64,000 bases of DNA from Asticcacaulis solisilvae (GTDB lineage: Bacteria; Pseudomonadota; Alphaproteobacteria; Caulobacterales; Caulobacteraceae). Below the pieces are notes generated by a model. The model worked only from the letters and a program-made list of their open reading frames with translations, searched no databases and was not told where the DNA came from. The position numbers and the translations under genes were made by a program. Positions 45,437-53,972 of the stretch are shown here, piece after piece; positions within the stretch are counted from its first letter, which is position 1, and each line of letters begins with the position of its first letter. The DNA is taken from positions 62,001-126,000 of the forward strand of contig NZ_JAGGMI010000002.1 of the NCBI RefSeq assembly GCF_017875235.1. The letters run 5' to 3'.

Positions 45437-46259
45437 TAAAGGGGTCTCCGGAGCGCCGGCACGCAGGCGCACGCAAGGCCGCGCTTTGGCGGCGTTGGGC
45501 GGTGGCGGGAGCGGGGCGCTGATAGGGGGTGTTGGGGCGCGCGCTGGGAGCGGCAACGTCATGTACGACGTTAGTGCTCACGGACATTCCAGTGCGGACG
45601 TGTAAGGCGCAGCCCATAAGATATTGTTCCAACTCGGATTTGCGCTCCATGTAAGGTGCGCAACTTATTCGGCGTCATGACGGTCCGGCGGCAGAAAGTG
45701 CAGACCATCAGGCGAAAATGGCTATAAGGGGCCACCGCTGAATGACAGACTGCGAGATAGTGCCGCAATTTCGTCATGACAAGGTTCGCCGTATTCTTTG
45801 TCCAGCGCTGTCGGCGCCGTATCGGACTCGGGAAAGTGGCGATACCTGTTTGCAACATGGCGCGAAAAAGCACCGTGCGTCAACGCAATTTTCGACACCT
45901 GCGGCGATTGCGCCACCGAATTCAGCCGTAGATGGCGAATTATTGACCCCTATGGTATCCTGAGATATGAAACAGGCAGCCAATAGCGTTATGTCCCGAG
46001 TATGCGGATAATGTCCCAACTGACCCGTCCGGGGCGTATTCCCCGCTGCGTAAAAATTCCCGAATGGACCACCCGGGTCAGTCCTTAATCCTTACTTATC
46101 AAGCCCTGAAAAAGCCCGCGAAAAAGTGGGCTATGGCTTCACGTGCTTAAGGCTTTGGTAAGGAAAGAGGTTAAAGTAGCAGTAACCACGCCTTTTAATC
46201 GGATTTCTACACCGGTCAGGCATAGTGGTGCCACAGATAACCTTCTGCAAACATAGAAA
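45437..46259. other. Long intergenic region, rne leader and divergent promoters
   Basis: 823 bases without a convincing gene, between divergent rne and the amidase gene. The part near rne would be its 5' untranslated region; RNase E leaders are known to mediate autoregulation in E. coli. It holds an inverted repeat TTGCGC/GCGCAA (45640-45645, 45658-45663) and, at 46105-46131, a weak hairpin AGCCC/GGGCT with a T run on the minus strand. Several short frames are present but none has a ribosome site or protein-like composition. Confidence 0.5.
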
Positions 46260-47507
46260 ATGTGGTGCGTGGAGTTCCGAATGTGTCTTCCGGCTGATGC
46301 CCTGAAAAGCAAGGGTGTAAGCAATTTCAAGCGACTGAAAGCGGTGTTCGCCGCTGGCCTGGTGTGCCTGGCCGCCGCTGTCGCTGTTCCTGCCATGGCC
46401 GCGCCGTCCGGCGACGTCGTCCGTGTCCGCATGGGCGGTTCCGGCTCGACGACCCGCATCGTCATCGAACTCGACAAGAGCGCGGCCGGCAAGGTCGTCT
46501 CGACCAGCGCCGACCAGACGCGCCATGTCCTTGCCCTGGGCGATGTCAGCATGGACGCGCCGATGTCGGGCGCGGGCCAGGGTATTATCAAGGACTGGGC
46601 GCTGGAAAACGACATGGGTTCCGCGCGCCTGAAGCTCAACTTCCGCACCGGCGCGCGCATCTATAAGCGCTTCCTGCTGCCGCCCGCCGACGGCATCAGC
46701 GTCTACCGCTACGTCATCGACGTCGTGCCGGGCGATACCCCCATGAACACGGCGCCCAAGGCGACGCCGGTCGTGACCGCAACCGTCGCCCAGGCCACGC
46801 CCGTAGCGCCCGCCAAGCGTAAGAAGGTCATCGTCATCGATGCCGGCCACGGCGGCAAGGACCCCGGCGCGCGCGGCAGCAAGAGCTGGGAAAAGGACAT
46901 CAACCTGGCCGCCGCCAAGGCCCTGCGGGATCGTCTTGAAAAGACCGGCCGCTACAAGGTCATCATGACCCGCGACACCGACAGCTTCGTCGACCTGCCG
47001 GCGCGCGTCCGCATCGCCCGCGGCGCCGACGCCGACCTGTTCATCTCGCTGCATTCGGATTCGGGCGGCGACGGCACGGCGCGCGGCGCCAGCATCTATA
47101 CCCTGTCGGATTCGGGCAGCGAGCGCATTGCCAAGAAGGCCCTGGTCAAGGGCGACTGGTCGCTTAACGACATGCCGAACGACGCCATCGTCAGCCGCAT
47201 TCTGGTCGACCTGACCCAGCGCGCCACCAAGAACCGTTCGGCGACCTTCGCCCAGCTGGTCATGGACAATATCGGCGAAACGACGCCGTTGCTCAAGACC
47301 AGCCTGCGCCAGGCCGGTTTCGTCGTCCTGCTGGCGCCCGACGTCCCGGCCGTCCTGCTGGAAATGGGCTTTGTCAACAACGCCAAGGATGAAGCCATGC
47401 TGACCGATTCGCGGTCGCGCGACGCCATGATGGGGCAGGTGGCCAAGGCGATCGACAAGTATTTCGAAAACGACGTGCGTTACGCCTCGCTGGCCGGCTT
47501 CCGCTAA
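46260..47507 (+). CDS. N-acetylmuramoyl-L-alanine amidase (AmiC-like)
   Basis: A 415-residue periplasmic zinc amidase that cuts peptides from peptidoglycan during cell separation. A signal peptide (ending AMAAPS, about residue 48) is followed by an AMIN domain (about 55-155, localisation) and an Amidase_3 domain (about 185-410) with VIDAGHGGKDPGARG (zinc His), LFISLHSDSG (zinc His) and VLLEMGFVNN (catalytic Glu). ATG 46281 or a later codon is also possible as start. A terminator follows and then the PBP1A gene on the same strand. Confidence 0.93.
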   Translation: MWCVEFRMCLPADALKSKGVSNFKRLKAVFAAGLVCLAAAVAVPAMAAPSGDVVRVRMGGSGSTTRIVIELDKSAAGKVVSTSADQTRHVLALGDVSMDAPMSGAGQGIIKDWALENDMGSARLKLNFRTGARIYKRFLLPPADGISVYRYVIDVVPGDTPMNTAPKATPVVTATVAQATPVAPAKRKKVIVIDAGHGGKDPGARGSKSWEKDINLAAAKALRDRLEKTGRYKVIMTRDTDSFVDLPARVRIARGADADLFISLHSDSGGDGTARGASIYTLSDSGSERIAKKALVKGDWSLNDMPNDAIVSRILVDLTQRATKNRSATFAQLVMDNIGETTPLLKTSLRQAGFVVLLAPDVPAVLLEMGFVNNAKDEAMLTDSRSRDAMMGQVAKAIDKYFENDVRYASLAGFR

Positions 47508-47532
47508 GCCAACCGCACAAGACCGCATTTAT

Positions 47533-47564
47533 AAGGCCCCGTCGATTACGGCGGGGCCTTTTCC
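47533..47564 (+). terminator. Intrinsic terminator after the amidase gene
   Basis: AAGGCCCCG and CGGGGCCTT arms, followed by TTCCTTT. Confidence 0.85.
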
Positions 47565-47674
47565 TTTGGGCAATTTCGCCACATTCGCGAAGCCATTCCG
47601 AAATTTCGCCGAATGGCTTTGCCTATTCCCGGGCTTTTGCTAAAGGTTAAGCCACGAGAGGTGAGGGAAGTCGT

Positions 47675-50053
47675 TTGGTAAAGTCGTCCGAGCGTTTGTT
47701 TGGAATGATCGCCGCGGGCGTCATGACGGTGATCGGCCTTGCCGGTTTCGCCGTGGCCGCCTATGCGGCATGGCTGTTCCACGACATGCCCGACGGCTCC
47801 GAACTGGCCGACTTCCATCCGGTGACCTCGGCCCGCGTCTTTGCCTGGGACGGTACGCTGATCGGCGAATATGGCCAGGAACGGCGCATCTACGTCCCCT
47901 ATCATCGCATTCCGCAAAAGCTCAGCCAGGCGTTTCTCGCCGCCGAAGACCGCAACTTCTTCACCCACTCGGGCGTCGATGCCTCGGGCCTCAGCCGCGC
48001 CATGATGAAGAACGTGCTGAACTTCGTGCGCGGTCGCCGCCTCGAAGGCGGGTCGACCATCACGCAACAGGTGGCCAAGAACCTGCTCCTGAACAACGAA
48101 CGGACGCTGGGCCGCAAGCTCAAGGAAGTGATCCTGGCGCGGCGGCTGGAAAATTCGCTGTCGAAGGAACAGATTCTCGAGCTTTACCTCAACGACATCT
48201 ATCTCGGTTACCGCTCCTACGGCGTGGGCGCGGCCGCCTTCAACTATTTCGGCAAGTCGGTCGATGACCTGACGCTTGAAGAGGTGGGCTATCTGGCCGC
48301 CCTGCCCAAGGGTCCTGAAAACTATCGCCCGACGACGCACAAGCAGGCCGCGATCGCGCGCCGCAACTGGGTGATCGGTGAAATGGACAGGGCGGGCTGG
48401 ATCACGCGCGCCGACGCGCTGGCCGCCATGCAGAAGGATCTGGTCGTAGAGGCCCGTCCCGAACGCGCCAAGTACCACGACGCCGACTACTTCGTGTCTG
48501 AGGTCGAGCGCCGCGCCAAATCGCTCTTCCCCGACCGTGACGCCATCTATACCCAGGGCTACTATATCAAGACGACGCTGGAACCCAAGCTCCAGACCAT
48601 CGCCCTGCAATCGTTGATGAACGGGCTCGAAGTCTATGACCGCCGCCACGGCTGGCGCGGGGCGTGGGGCAATATTCCCGTCACCGACATGTGGGAACGC
48701 GAAGCCCAGGACGTCGAAAACCGTCTGGCCATGAACCGCAAGTCGCCGTCCGAACGCCGCGACTGGCAGATCGGCCTCGTCACCTCGGCATCGGGCGGCG
48801 TGCGCGCCCACGACGGCGGATCGGGAACCCTGCGCGGCGAGGACGTCGCCTGGGCCAAGGCCGGCAAGGGCCTCAAGGCCGGTGACCTGGTCTATGTCTC
48901 AAAGGTGTCCGATGGCGCCTATCGTCTGCACCAGGTGCCGATCGTCAACGGCGCCATGGTCGTGGTCGATCCCTATTCGGGCCGCATCGTCGCCATGGTC
49001 GGCGGCTATTCCTTCTCGCTGTCCAAGTTTAACCGCGCCACCCAGGCGCTACGCCAGCCGGGTTCGTCGATCAAGCCGTTCGTCTATGCCGTGGCGCTGG
49101 AACGCGACTTCACGCCCGCCTCGATCGTCGAAGACGGCCCGATCTCGATGATGGGCGGCGACGGCAAGATGTGGACGCCGCAGAACTACGAACACGACTA
49201 TATGGGCCCGCAGCCCATCCGCCGGGGTATCGAACTGTCGCGCAACCTGATGACGGTCCGTCTGGCGCAACGCGTCGGCATCAAACCGATCACGCAGAAA
49301 ATCGTTGGTGATTTTGGCGTCGCCGACAAGATGCCGGCCGAAATGGCCGTGGTGCTTGGGGCAGGGGAGGTTCAACCCTATCGCCTGGCCAGTGCCTATT
49401 CGATGTTCGTCAATGGTGGCCGGCGTGTGAAGCCGCACCTGATCGACCAGGTCCAGGACCGCGACGGCAAGGTGATCTACAAGGCCGACGAGCGCCAATG
49501 CCCGACCGCCTGCAAGGACGCCTTCGACGGTCTGGAAAGTCCGCGCCTGCTGCCTCAGGGCACCCAGGTGATGGACCCGATCACCGCCTACCAGATGAAT
49601 TCCTTCCTGCAGGGCGTGGTCGAACGCGGCACCGCCGTGCGGGCGCGCGAACTGGGCTTCCCGGTTGGCGGCAAGACCGGCACGACCAATGATTATCGCT
49701 CAGCCTGGTTCATGGGCTTTTCGGCTGATCTGGTGGTCGGCGTCTATATCGGCTTCGACGACAACCGCAGCCTTGGCGACAAGGAAACCGGTTCATCGGC
49801 CGCGCTTCCGGTCTTCATCGACTTCATGAAGGCGGCCTATGTCAACCGGCCCAAGCGCCAGTTCAACAAGCCGAAGGACGCGGTCTACATGTCGATTCGC
49901 GGCCGCGAGGAAGCTTTCAAGCCGGGCACCGAGCCGCAGATCACCTATACGCCGGTCGAAGACGGCCCGACGCCCTATCTCGATGCCTGGGACGACGCCG
50001 GCGACAATGCGCCCGCCGCCGACGAAGCGCCAATCGGAACGCCGAACGACTAA
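47675..50053 (+). CDS. mrcA: Penicillin-binding protein 1A (class A, bifunctional)
   Basis: A 792-residue inner-membrane enzyme that polymerises and cross-links peptidoglycan. One membrane helix (about 10-33) precedes the glycosyltransferase domain with E91 in AAEDRNFFTHSGVD and EGGSTITQQVAKNLLL, then an OB-like insertion and the transpeptidase domain with the SSIK nucleophile motif (S464, K467), SRN and K667-T-G. The start is TTG 47675, with an excellent site GAGGTGAGGG seven bases upstream; no ATG is available before the membrane helix. It ends in a disordered acidic tail (APAADEAPIGTPND). Confidence 0.95.
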   Translation: MVKSSERLFGMIAAGVMTVIGLAGFAVAAYAAWLFHDMPDGSELADFHPVTSARVFAWDGTLIGEYGQERRIYVPYHRIPQKLSQAFLAAEDRNFFTHSGVDASGLSRAMMKNVLNFVRGRRLEGGSTITQQVAKNLLLNNERTLGRKLKEVILARRLENSLSKEQILELYLNDIYLGYRSYGVGAAAFNYFGKSVDDLTLEEVGYLAALPKGPENYRPTTHKQAAIARRNWVIGEMDRAGWITRADALAAMQKDLVVEARPERAKYHDADYFVSEVERRAKSLFPDRDAIYTQGYYIKTTLEPKLQTIALQSLMNGLEVYDRRHGWRGAWGNIPVTDMWEREAQDVENRLAMNRKSPSERRDWQIGLVTSASGGVRAHDGGSGTLRGEDVAWAKAGKGLKAGDLVYVSKVSDGAYRLHQVPIVNGAMVVVDPYSGRIVAMVGGYSFSLSKFNRATQALRQPGSSIKPFVYAVALERDFTPASIVEDGPISMMGGDGKMWTPQNYEHDYMGPQPIRRGIELSRNLMTVRLAQRVGIKPITQKIVGDFGVADKMPAEMAVVLGAGEVQPYRLASAYSMFVNGGRRVKPHLIDQVQDRDGKVIYKADERQCPTACKDAFDGLESPRLLPQGTQVMDPITAYQMNSFLQGVVERGTAVRARELGFPVGGKTGTTNDYRSAWFMGFSADLVVGVYIGFDDNRSLGDKETGSSAALPVFIDFMKAAYVNRPKRQFNKPKDAVYMSIRGREEAFKPGTEPQITYTPVEDGPTPYLDAWDDAGDNAPAADEAPIGTPND

Positions 50054-50096
50054 GCTCTGTGCTTTCAGAGCCAGGTGGCACCATATTCGTCATCAA

Positions 50097-50336
50097 TGCC
50101 CCCACCACCAACGCGCCAAGGCGCGTTGGTTCCCCTCCCCATTCACATCTTTTGCGAAACCTCTCCCGAGTCGCTCATGGGGAGGAATAGGATAGGCTCG
50201 GCACCAGCGTAATGCTCTTTTCTTATTCCTCCCCATGAGCGCCTCCAACGTATCAACGCAAAGATGCGAGTGGGGAGGGGAACCGCACGAGTGAGCCATC
50301 GAAAGATGGCGAATGAGATGTGGTGGTGGGGGCAGG
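50097..50336. repeat. Paired inverted repeat element upstream of prfB
   Basis: GCCCCCACCACCAACGCGCC on the left, GTGGTGGTGGGGGC on the right, with hairpins CTCCCC...GGGGAGGAATAGG and TTATTCCTCCCCATGAGCGC inside. The left inner hairpin is enlarged by CATTCACATCTTTTGCG. With flanks it fills the 364-base gap between PBP1A and prfB genes. Confidence 0.75.
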
Positions 50337-50417
50337 CATAACTCGGACCCACGCTTTCAGCTTGAAATCCTAGGCGACCCCCTATACATCCCGGCGTTCG
50401 AATTTAAGGATCCCCCC

Positions 50418-51540
50418 ATGCGTTTGGATATCGAAGCCGCAGCTTCCGAAATCGAGCAGTCCGTCGGCCTGCTCAGGAGGCGTCTTTGACTGGGATGTCG
50501 CACTAAGACGTCTCGATGAACTCAATGCCCGCGTCGAAGACCCGACGCTGTGGGACAAGCCCGACGAAGCCCAGAAGATTTCGCGCGAGCGCTCCAAGCT
50601 GGCGGCATCGGTCGATGCGGTCACCTCGCTCGAAAAGGAACTGAAGGACGCCATCGAATTCGCCGAACTGGGCGACATGGAAGGCGACGAAAGCCTTATC
50701 GAGGAAGCGCGCGACATGCTGAAGGGCCTGAAAGCCCGCGCCGGCCGCGCCGAACTCGAAGCCCTTTTGTCCGGCGAAGCCGACGGCAACGACGCCTATG
50801 TCGAAATCAATTCCGGCGCCGGCGGCACCGAATCGAACGACTGGGCCGGCATCCTCCTGCGCATGTACACGCGCTGGGCGTCGGCGCACGGCATGACCGT
50901 GGCGGTCGAGGAAGAAACCCCGGGCGAGCAGGCCGGCATCAAGTCGGTGACGCTCAAGGTCTCGGGCGAAAACGCCTATGGCTGGCTGAAGACCGAAGCG
51001 GGCGTCCACCGCCTGGTGCGCATTTCACCCTATGACTCCAACGCGCGGCGGCACACCTCGTTCGCCTCGGTCTGGGTCTATCCGGTCGTTGATGACACCA
51101 TCGTCATCGACATCAACCCGTCTGACGTCCGCACCGACACCTATCGCGCCTCCGGCGCCGGCGGTCAGCACATCAACAAGACCGACTCGGCCGTGCGCCT
51201 GACGCACATCCCGACCGGCATCGCGGTCGCCTGCCAGGCCGGCCGTTCGCAGCACGCCAACCGCGACGAAGCGTGGAAGATGCTGCGCGCGCGCCTCTAT
51301 GAGGCCGAGTTGCAGAAGCGCGAGGCGGCTCAGCAGGCGCTGGAAGACCAGAAGACCGATATCGGCTGGGGTCACCAGATACGCTCCTACGTCCTTCAGC
51401 CCTACCAGATGGTCAAGGACCTGCGCACCAATGTCGAAACCTCGGACACCGCTGCGGTGCTCGACGGCGACCTCGACGAATTCATGGGCGCGTCGCTGGC
51501 TCAGCGTGTCGGCGTGACCCGCGACGCGGCGGAAGTTTAA
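50418..51540 (+). CDS. prfB: Peptide chain release factor 2, programmed +1 frameshift
   Basis: RF2 recognises UGA and UAA stops. The zero frame from ATG 50418 (AAGGA upstream) reads 23 codons and stops at TGA 50487-50489. The classic frameshift signal AGGAGG-CGT-CTT-TGA-C (50475-50490) moves the ribosome +1 so that GAC 50488 is read next; the joined product is 373 residues (50418-50486 joined to 50488-51540). The downstream frame has the GGQ motif in [14 protein letters not shown] and [13 protein letters not shown]. The internal stop is itself UGA, so RF2 level controls its own synthesis. Confidence 0.97.
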
Positions 51541-51618
51541 CCCCTCGGTAACCATTTTTTCGTTCGCGTTTTCCGGAACGATGTTATGCTGCTTCCCCTG
51601 AAAAGTACGGGGAGTGGC

Positions 51619-52053
51619 ATGGCATCATTGAAGCTGAACGCCGACTGGATCGAACGGCTGGGCCAGCCTTTGGCCTTCCTGGCCTTGCGGCTGTATCTTG
51701 GCGGGTTCCTGATCTGGGGCGTCTGGGACAACATCACCGAGAAGGGCCGGATGACCGAGTTCGCCATGTTCCTGGCGACGATGAACTGTCCGTGGCCGGA
51801 GGTTGCCGCGGTCGTATCGGTGTGGGCACAGTTGATCGTCGGCGCGCTTTTGATCCTGGGCTTGTTCACGCGCTGGGCCGGCCTGGTGCTGTCGGTCAAC
51901 TTCCTGGTAGCGGTGATCCTGTTCGCGACGACGGGCGCCGATGCCCGCTCACAGTATCCGCACGCCATCCTGGTCTTTATCGGCTTGGTGTTCATGACGA
52001 CCGGCGCCGGCAAGTGGGGTGCGGATGCGTTTCTGGAGCGAAAGAGGAGCTAG
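51619..52053 (+). CDS. DoxX-family membrane protein
   Basis: A 144-residue inner-membrane protein with four hydrophobic helices (about 18-40, 58-78, 80-100, 110-130). The pattern LAFLALRLYLGGFLIWGV and LILGLFTRWAGLVLSV fits DoxX/DoxD-like proteins, which contact the respiratory chain or thiol oxidation in some species. ATG 51619 has GGGGAG seven bases upstream. It follows prfB by 78 bases and may share its transcript. Function not known. Confidence 0.8.
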   Translation: MASLKLNADWIERLGQPLAFLALRLYLGGFLIWGVWDNITEKGRMTEFAMFLATMNCPWPEVAAVVSVWAQLIVGALLILGLFTRWAGLVLSVNFLVAVILFATTGADARSQYPHAILVFIGLVFMTTGAGKWGADAFLERKRS

Positions 52054-52057
52054 CTTC

Positions 52058-52226
52058 CGTCTCTCCTCACTGTGCCGAAGGCATGGGGAGGTCGGGTGAG
52101 CGCCGCCGGAATACAGTTCCGGCAAGCGCAAGACGAATGAGCGAAGCGAATGAGATGTGGTGGTGGGGTCTACCGCCTGCGCTTCGCTAGCGGTCCCCCT
52201 CCCCATCGCTCCGCGACAGGGAAGAG
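52058..52226. repeat. Paired inverted repeat element
   Basis: Left unit CTCTCCTCACTGTGCCGAAGG... with GGGGAGG; right unit GTCCCCCTCCCCATCGCTCCGCGACAGGG (parts only), with GTGGTGGTGGGG in between. Lies between convergent DoxX and YihY genes. Confidence 0.7.
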
Positions 52227-52236
52227 TGACTGAGCT

Positions 52237-53238
52237 TTACTCCGCCTTCTTTGCCGCCACGTCCTTGGTCTCGTCACACACGACATCGACGGCCGCCTTC
52301 ACATTCTTCGCGGCGGCCCCCTTCAGCGCTTCCTTGGCGGTATTGACCGGCTTGCGGCGGCCCTTCTTGATGACGATCTGGCGGCCGAGATAGCGCGTAT
52401 AGACCTGGGTGAATTCCGCGCCGATAAAGAAGATCTGCGTCGAATAGTAGATCCACACCAACACCACCATCAGCGAACCCGCCGCGCCGTAGGTCGACGA
52501 AAACGCACTCTGGCCGAGATAAAGCCCGATCAAGGTCTTGCCGATTGAAAAGAGCAGGGCGGTGATCGCCGCGCCCAGCCAGACGTCGCGCCAGCGGATT
52601 TTGACGTCGGGCAGCACCTTGAAGATGATGGCGAACAGAAAGGTGATGGCGGCGAACGATCCGACCAGGTTGACGCCATGCATGACCAAAGCCGGCAGCA
52701 GTTCGACAAAATAGGCGCCGATCGCCGACAGGGCCGCCGAAACCACGAGGGCGATCAGCAACAGGAAGGCGATCCCCAGGATCATCCCGAACGACAGCAG
52801 GCGCTTTTTGACAAATGACATGATGTCGGCGTTGGCGCCTTCGACGTTCCAGATCGTGTTCAGCGAGTCCTGGAGCTGGGCGAAGAAGCCCGTTGCCGAG
52901 ACCACCAGGGTGACGACGCCGATGGCGGTGGCGATCAGGCTCGACTCTGTCGTGGTCGAATTCGTCAGTATGGTGCGGATGGCGCTCGCCCCGTCTATGC
53001 CGACCAGGCCGCTGATCTCATAGAAGATGAAGGCCGAGGCGCGCTCATCGCCGAAAGCTAGGCCGGCCAGCGACACAACGATCAGCAGAAGTGGGCCGAT
53101 CGACAGGATGGAGTAGAAGGCCAGCGCCGCGCCCAGCCTCGGCACGTTGTCGTCGTTCCATTCCTGCCAGGTTTCCTTGAGCAGGAAGACCATGGCCGCC
53201 CAGTTGAGCGGAGGAGGCTGTTTGGCGGGTTCGGTCAT
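52237..53238 (-). CDS. YihY/BrkB-family inner-membrane protein
   Basis: A 333-residue protein with about six hydrophobic helices. Family motifs are WNDDNVPRLGAALAFYSILS, IGPLLLIVVSLAG, TGFFAQLQDSLNTIWNVE and the YGAAGSLMVVLVWIYYSTQI segment. The C-terminal tail (about 290-333) is Lys/Ala-rich and cytoplasmic. The family was once mis-annotated as RNase BN; its true function is not settled. ATG 53238 matches the family start; upstream residues to 53292 are not conserved-looking. Confidence 0.9.
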   Translation of the reverse strand: MTEPAKQPPPLNWAAMVFLLKETWQEWNDDNVPRLGAALAFYSILSIGPLLLIVVSLAGLAFGDERASAFIFYEISGLVGIDGASAIRTILTNSTTTESSLIATAIGVVTLVVSATGFFAQLQDSLNTIWNVEGANADIMSFVKKRLLSFGMILGIAFLLLIALVVSAALSAIGAYFVELLPALVMHGVNLVGSFAAITFLFAIIFKVLPDVKIRWRDVWLGAAITALLFSIGKTLIGLYLGQSAFSSTYGAAGSLMVVLVWIYYSTQIFFIGAEFTQVYTRYLGRQIVIKKGRRKPVNTAKEALKGAAAKNVKAAVDVVCDETKDVAAKKAE

Positions 53239-53369
53239 GCGGTTTCCGTGGCGTCGGGCGCCAAGGATCAACAAAAAGCCGGGGAAGATCAAGCCTTCCC
53301 CGGCATTCCGTTTATAAAGACTATGTTCGTGCGGACAGGTTATCGCGTAACGCCCGGATCAGGCCCGTC

Positions 53370-53972
53370 TCAGGTCAGGTCCGAAAGGGCGCTCATGTCG
53401 TAGCTGGACATACCGCCGGAGGGCGCGGCGGGAGCGGCAGGCGCCGCCGGCGAGGCCGGAGCAGCCGGCGCGGCCGGGCTGACATTGGCGGCCGGCGAGG
53501 CGACCGACGCCGCCATGCTGTCGCTGCGGCGCTGCAGGCAGCGGCCTTGGAAGTAGGCGCCGACGTCGATGGCCAGCGTCTCGTGGGTGATGTCGCCTTC
53601 GACATAGGCGGTGGCCTGCAGCTTGACCTGCTTACCCTGGATCGAGCCGACGATACGGCCGCGGACTTCGATGGTTTCGGCCTCGACCTTGCCTTCGATA
53701 TTGCCCGATTCACCGACCGTCAGGTGGTTGACGCGAACATCGCCTTTGACGGTGCCGTCGAGGTGCAGGTCGCCGGTGCCGGTGACGTTGCCATCGATCA
53801 GCAGGCCCGAGCCGACGCTCGAGAACGGCTTTGCGCCGCCCGAGAAGCTGTTGCCCGTGGTGGGCGAGGACGGCTTCTTGGTGAGGTTGAGATTGGGTGC
53901 TTCGACCGCGGGGGCGACCGGTGCGACGGTCGGTTGCGGCTTGGCCGGAGGGGTCTTAGTTTTGTTGAACAT
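53370..53972 (-). CDS. Bactofilin
   Basis: A 200-residue cytoskeletal protein that polymerises without nucleotide. A Pro/Thr-rich N-terminal tail starting MFNKTKTPPAKP is the usual membrane-targeting segment. The bactofilin beta-helix core spans about 55-155 (GSGLLIDGNVTGTGDLHLDG, VEAETIEVRGRIVGSI), and an Ala/Pro-rich disordered tail follows. Its first bases overlap the end of the M23 peptidase gene by 17 bases, so the two are translated together. Bactofilins recruit envelope enzymes such as peptidoglycan hydrolases or stalk proteins in Caulobacterales. Confidence 0.94.
   Translation of the reverse strand: MFNKTKTPPAKPQPTVAPVAPAVEAPNLNLTKKPSSPTTGNSFSGGAKPFSSVGSGLLIDGNVTGTGDLHLDGTVKGDVRVNHLTVGESGNIEGKVEAETIEVRGRIVGSIQGKQVKLQATAYVEGDITHETLAIDVGAYFQGRCLQRRSDSMAASVASPAANVSPAAPAAPASPAAPAAPAAPSGGMSSYDMSALSDLT

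Noticed and set aside
45571-46019. Several 60-100 codon frames in the rne-amidase gap
   Set aside because: No ribosome sites, no shared style with neighbouring proteins, and mutual overlap on both strands.
46105-46131. Hairpin AGCCC/GGGCT with a T run on the minus strand as a terminator of a small RNA
   Set aside because: The stem is only five pairs with a ten-base loop, and no transcript or promoter could be identified for it.
50418-50489. Apparent frameshift error or pseudogene in prfB
   Set aside because: The sequence matches the known programmed frameshift signal exactly, so this is normal regulation.
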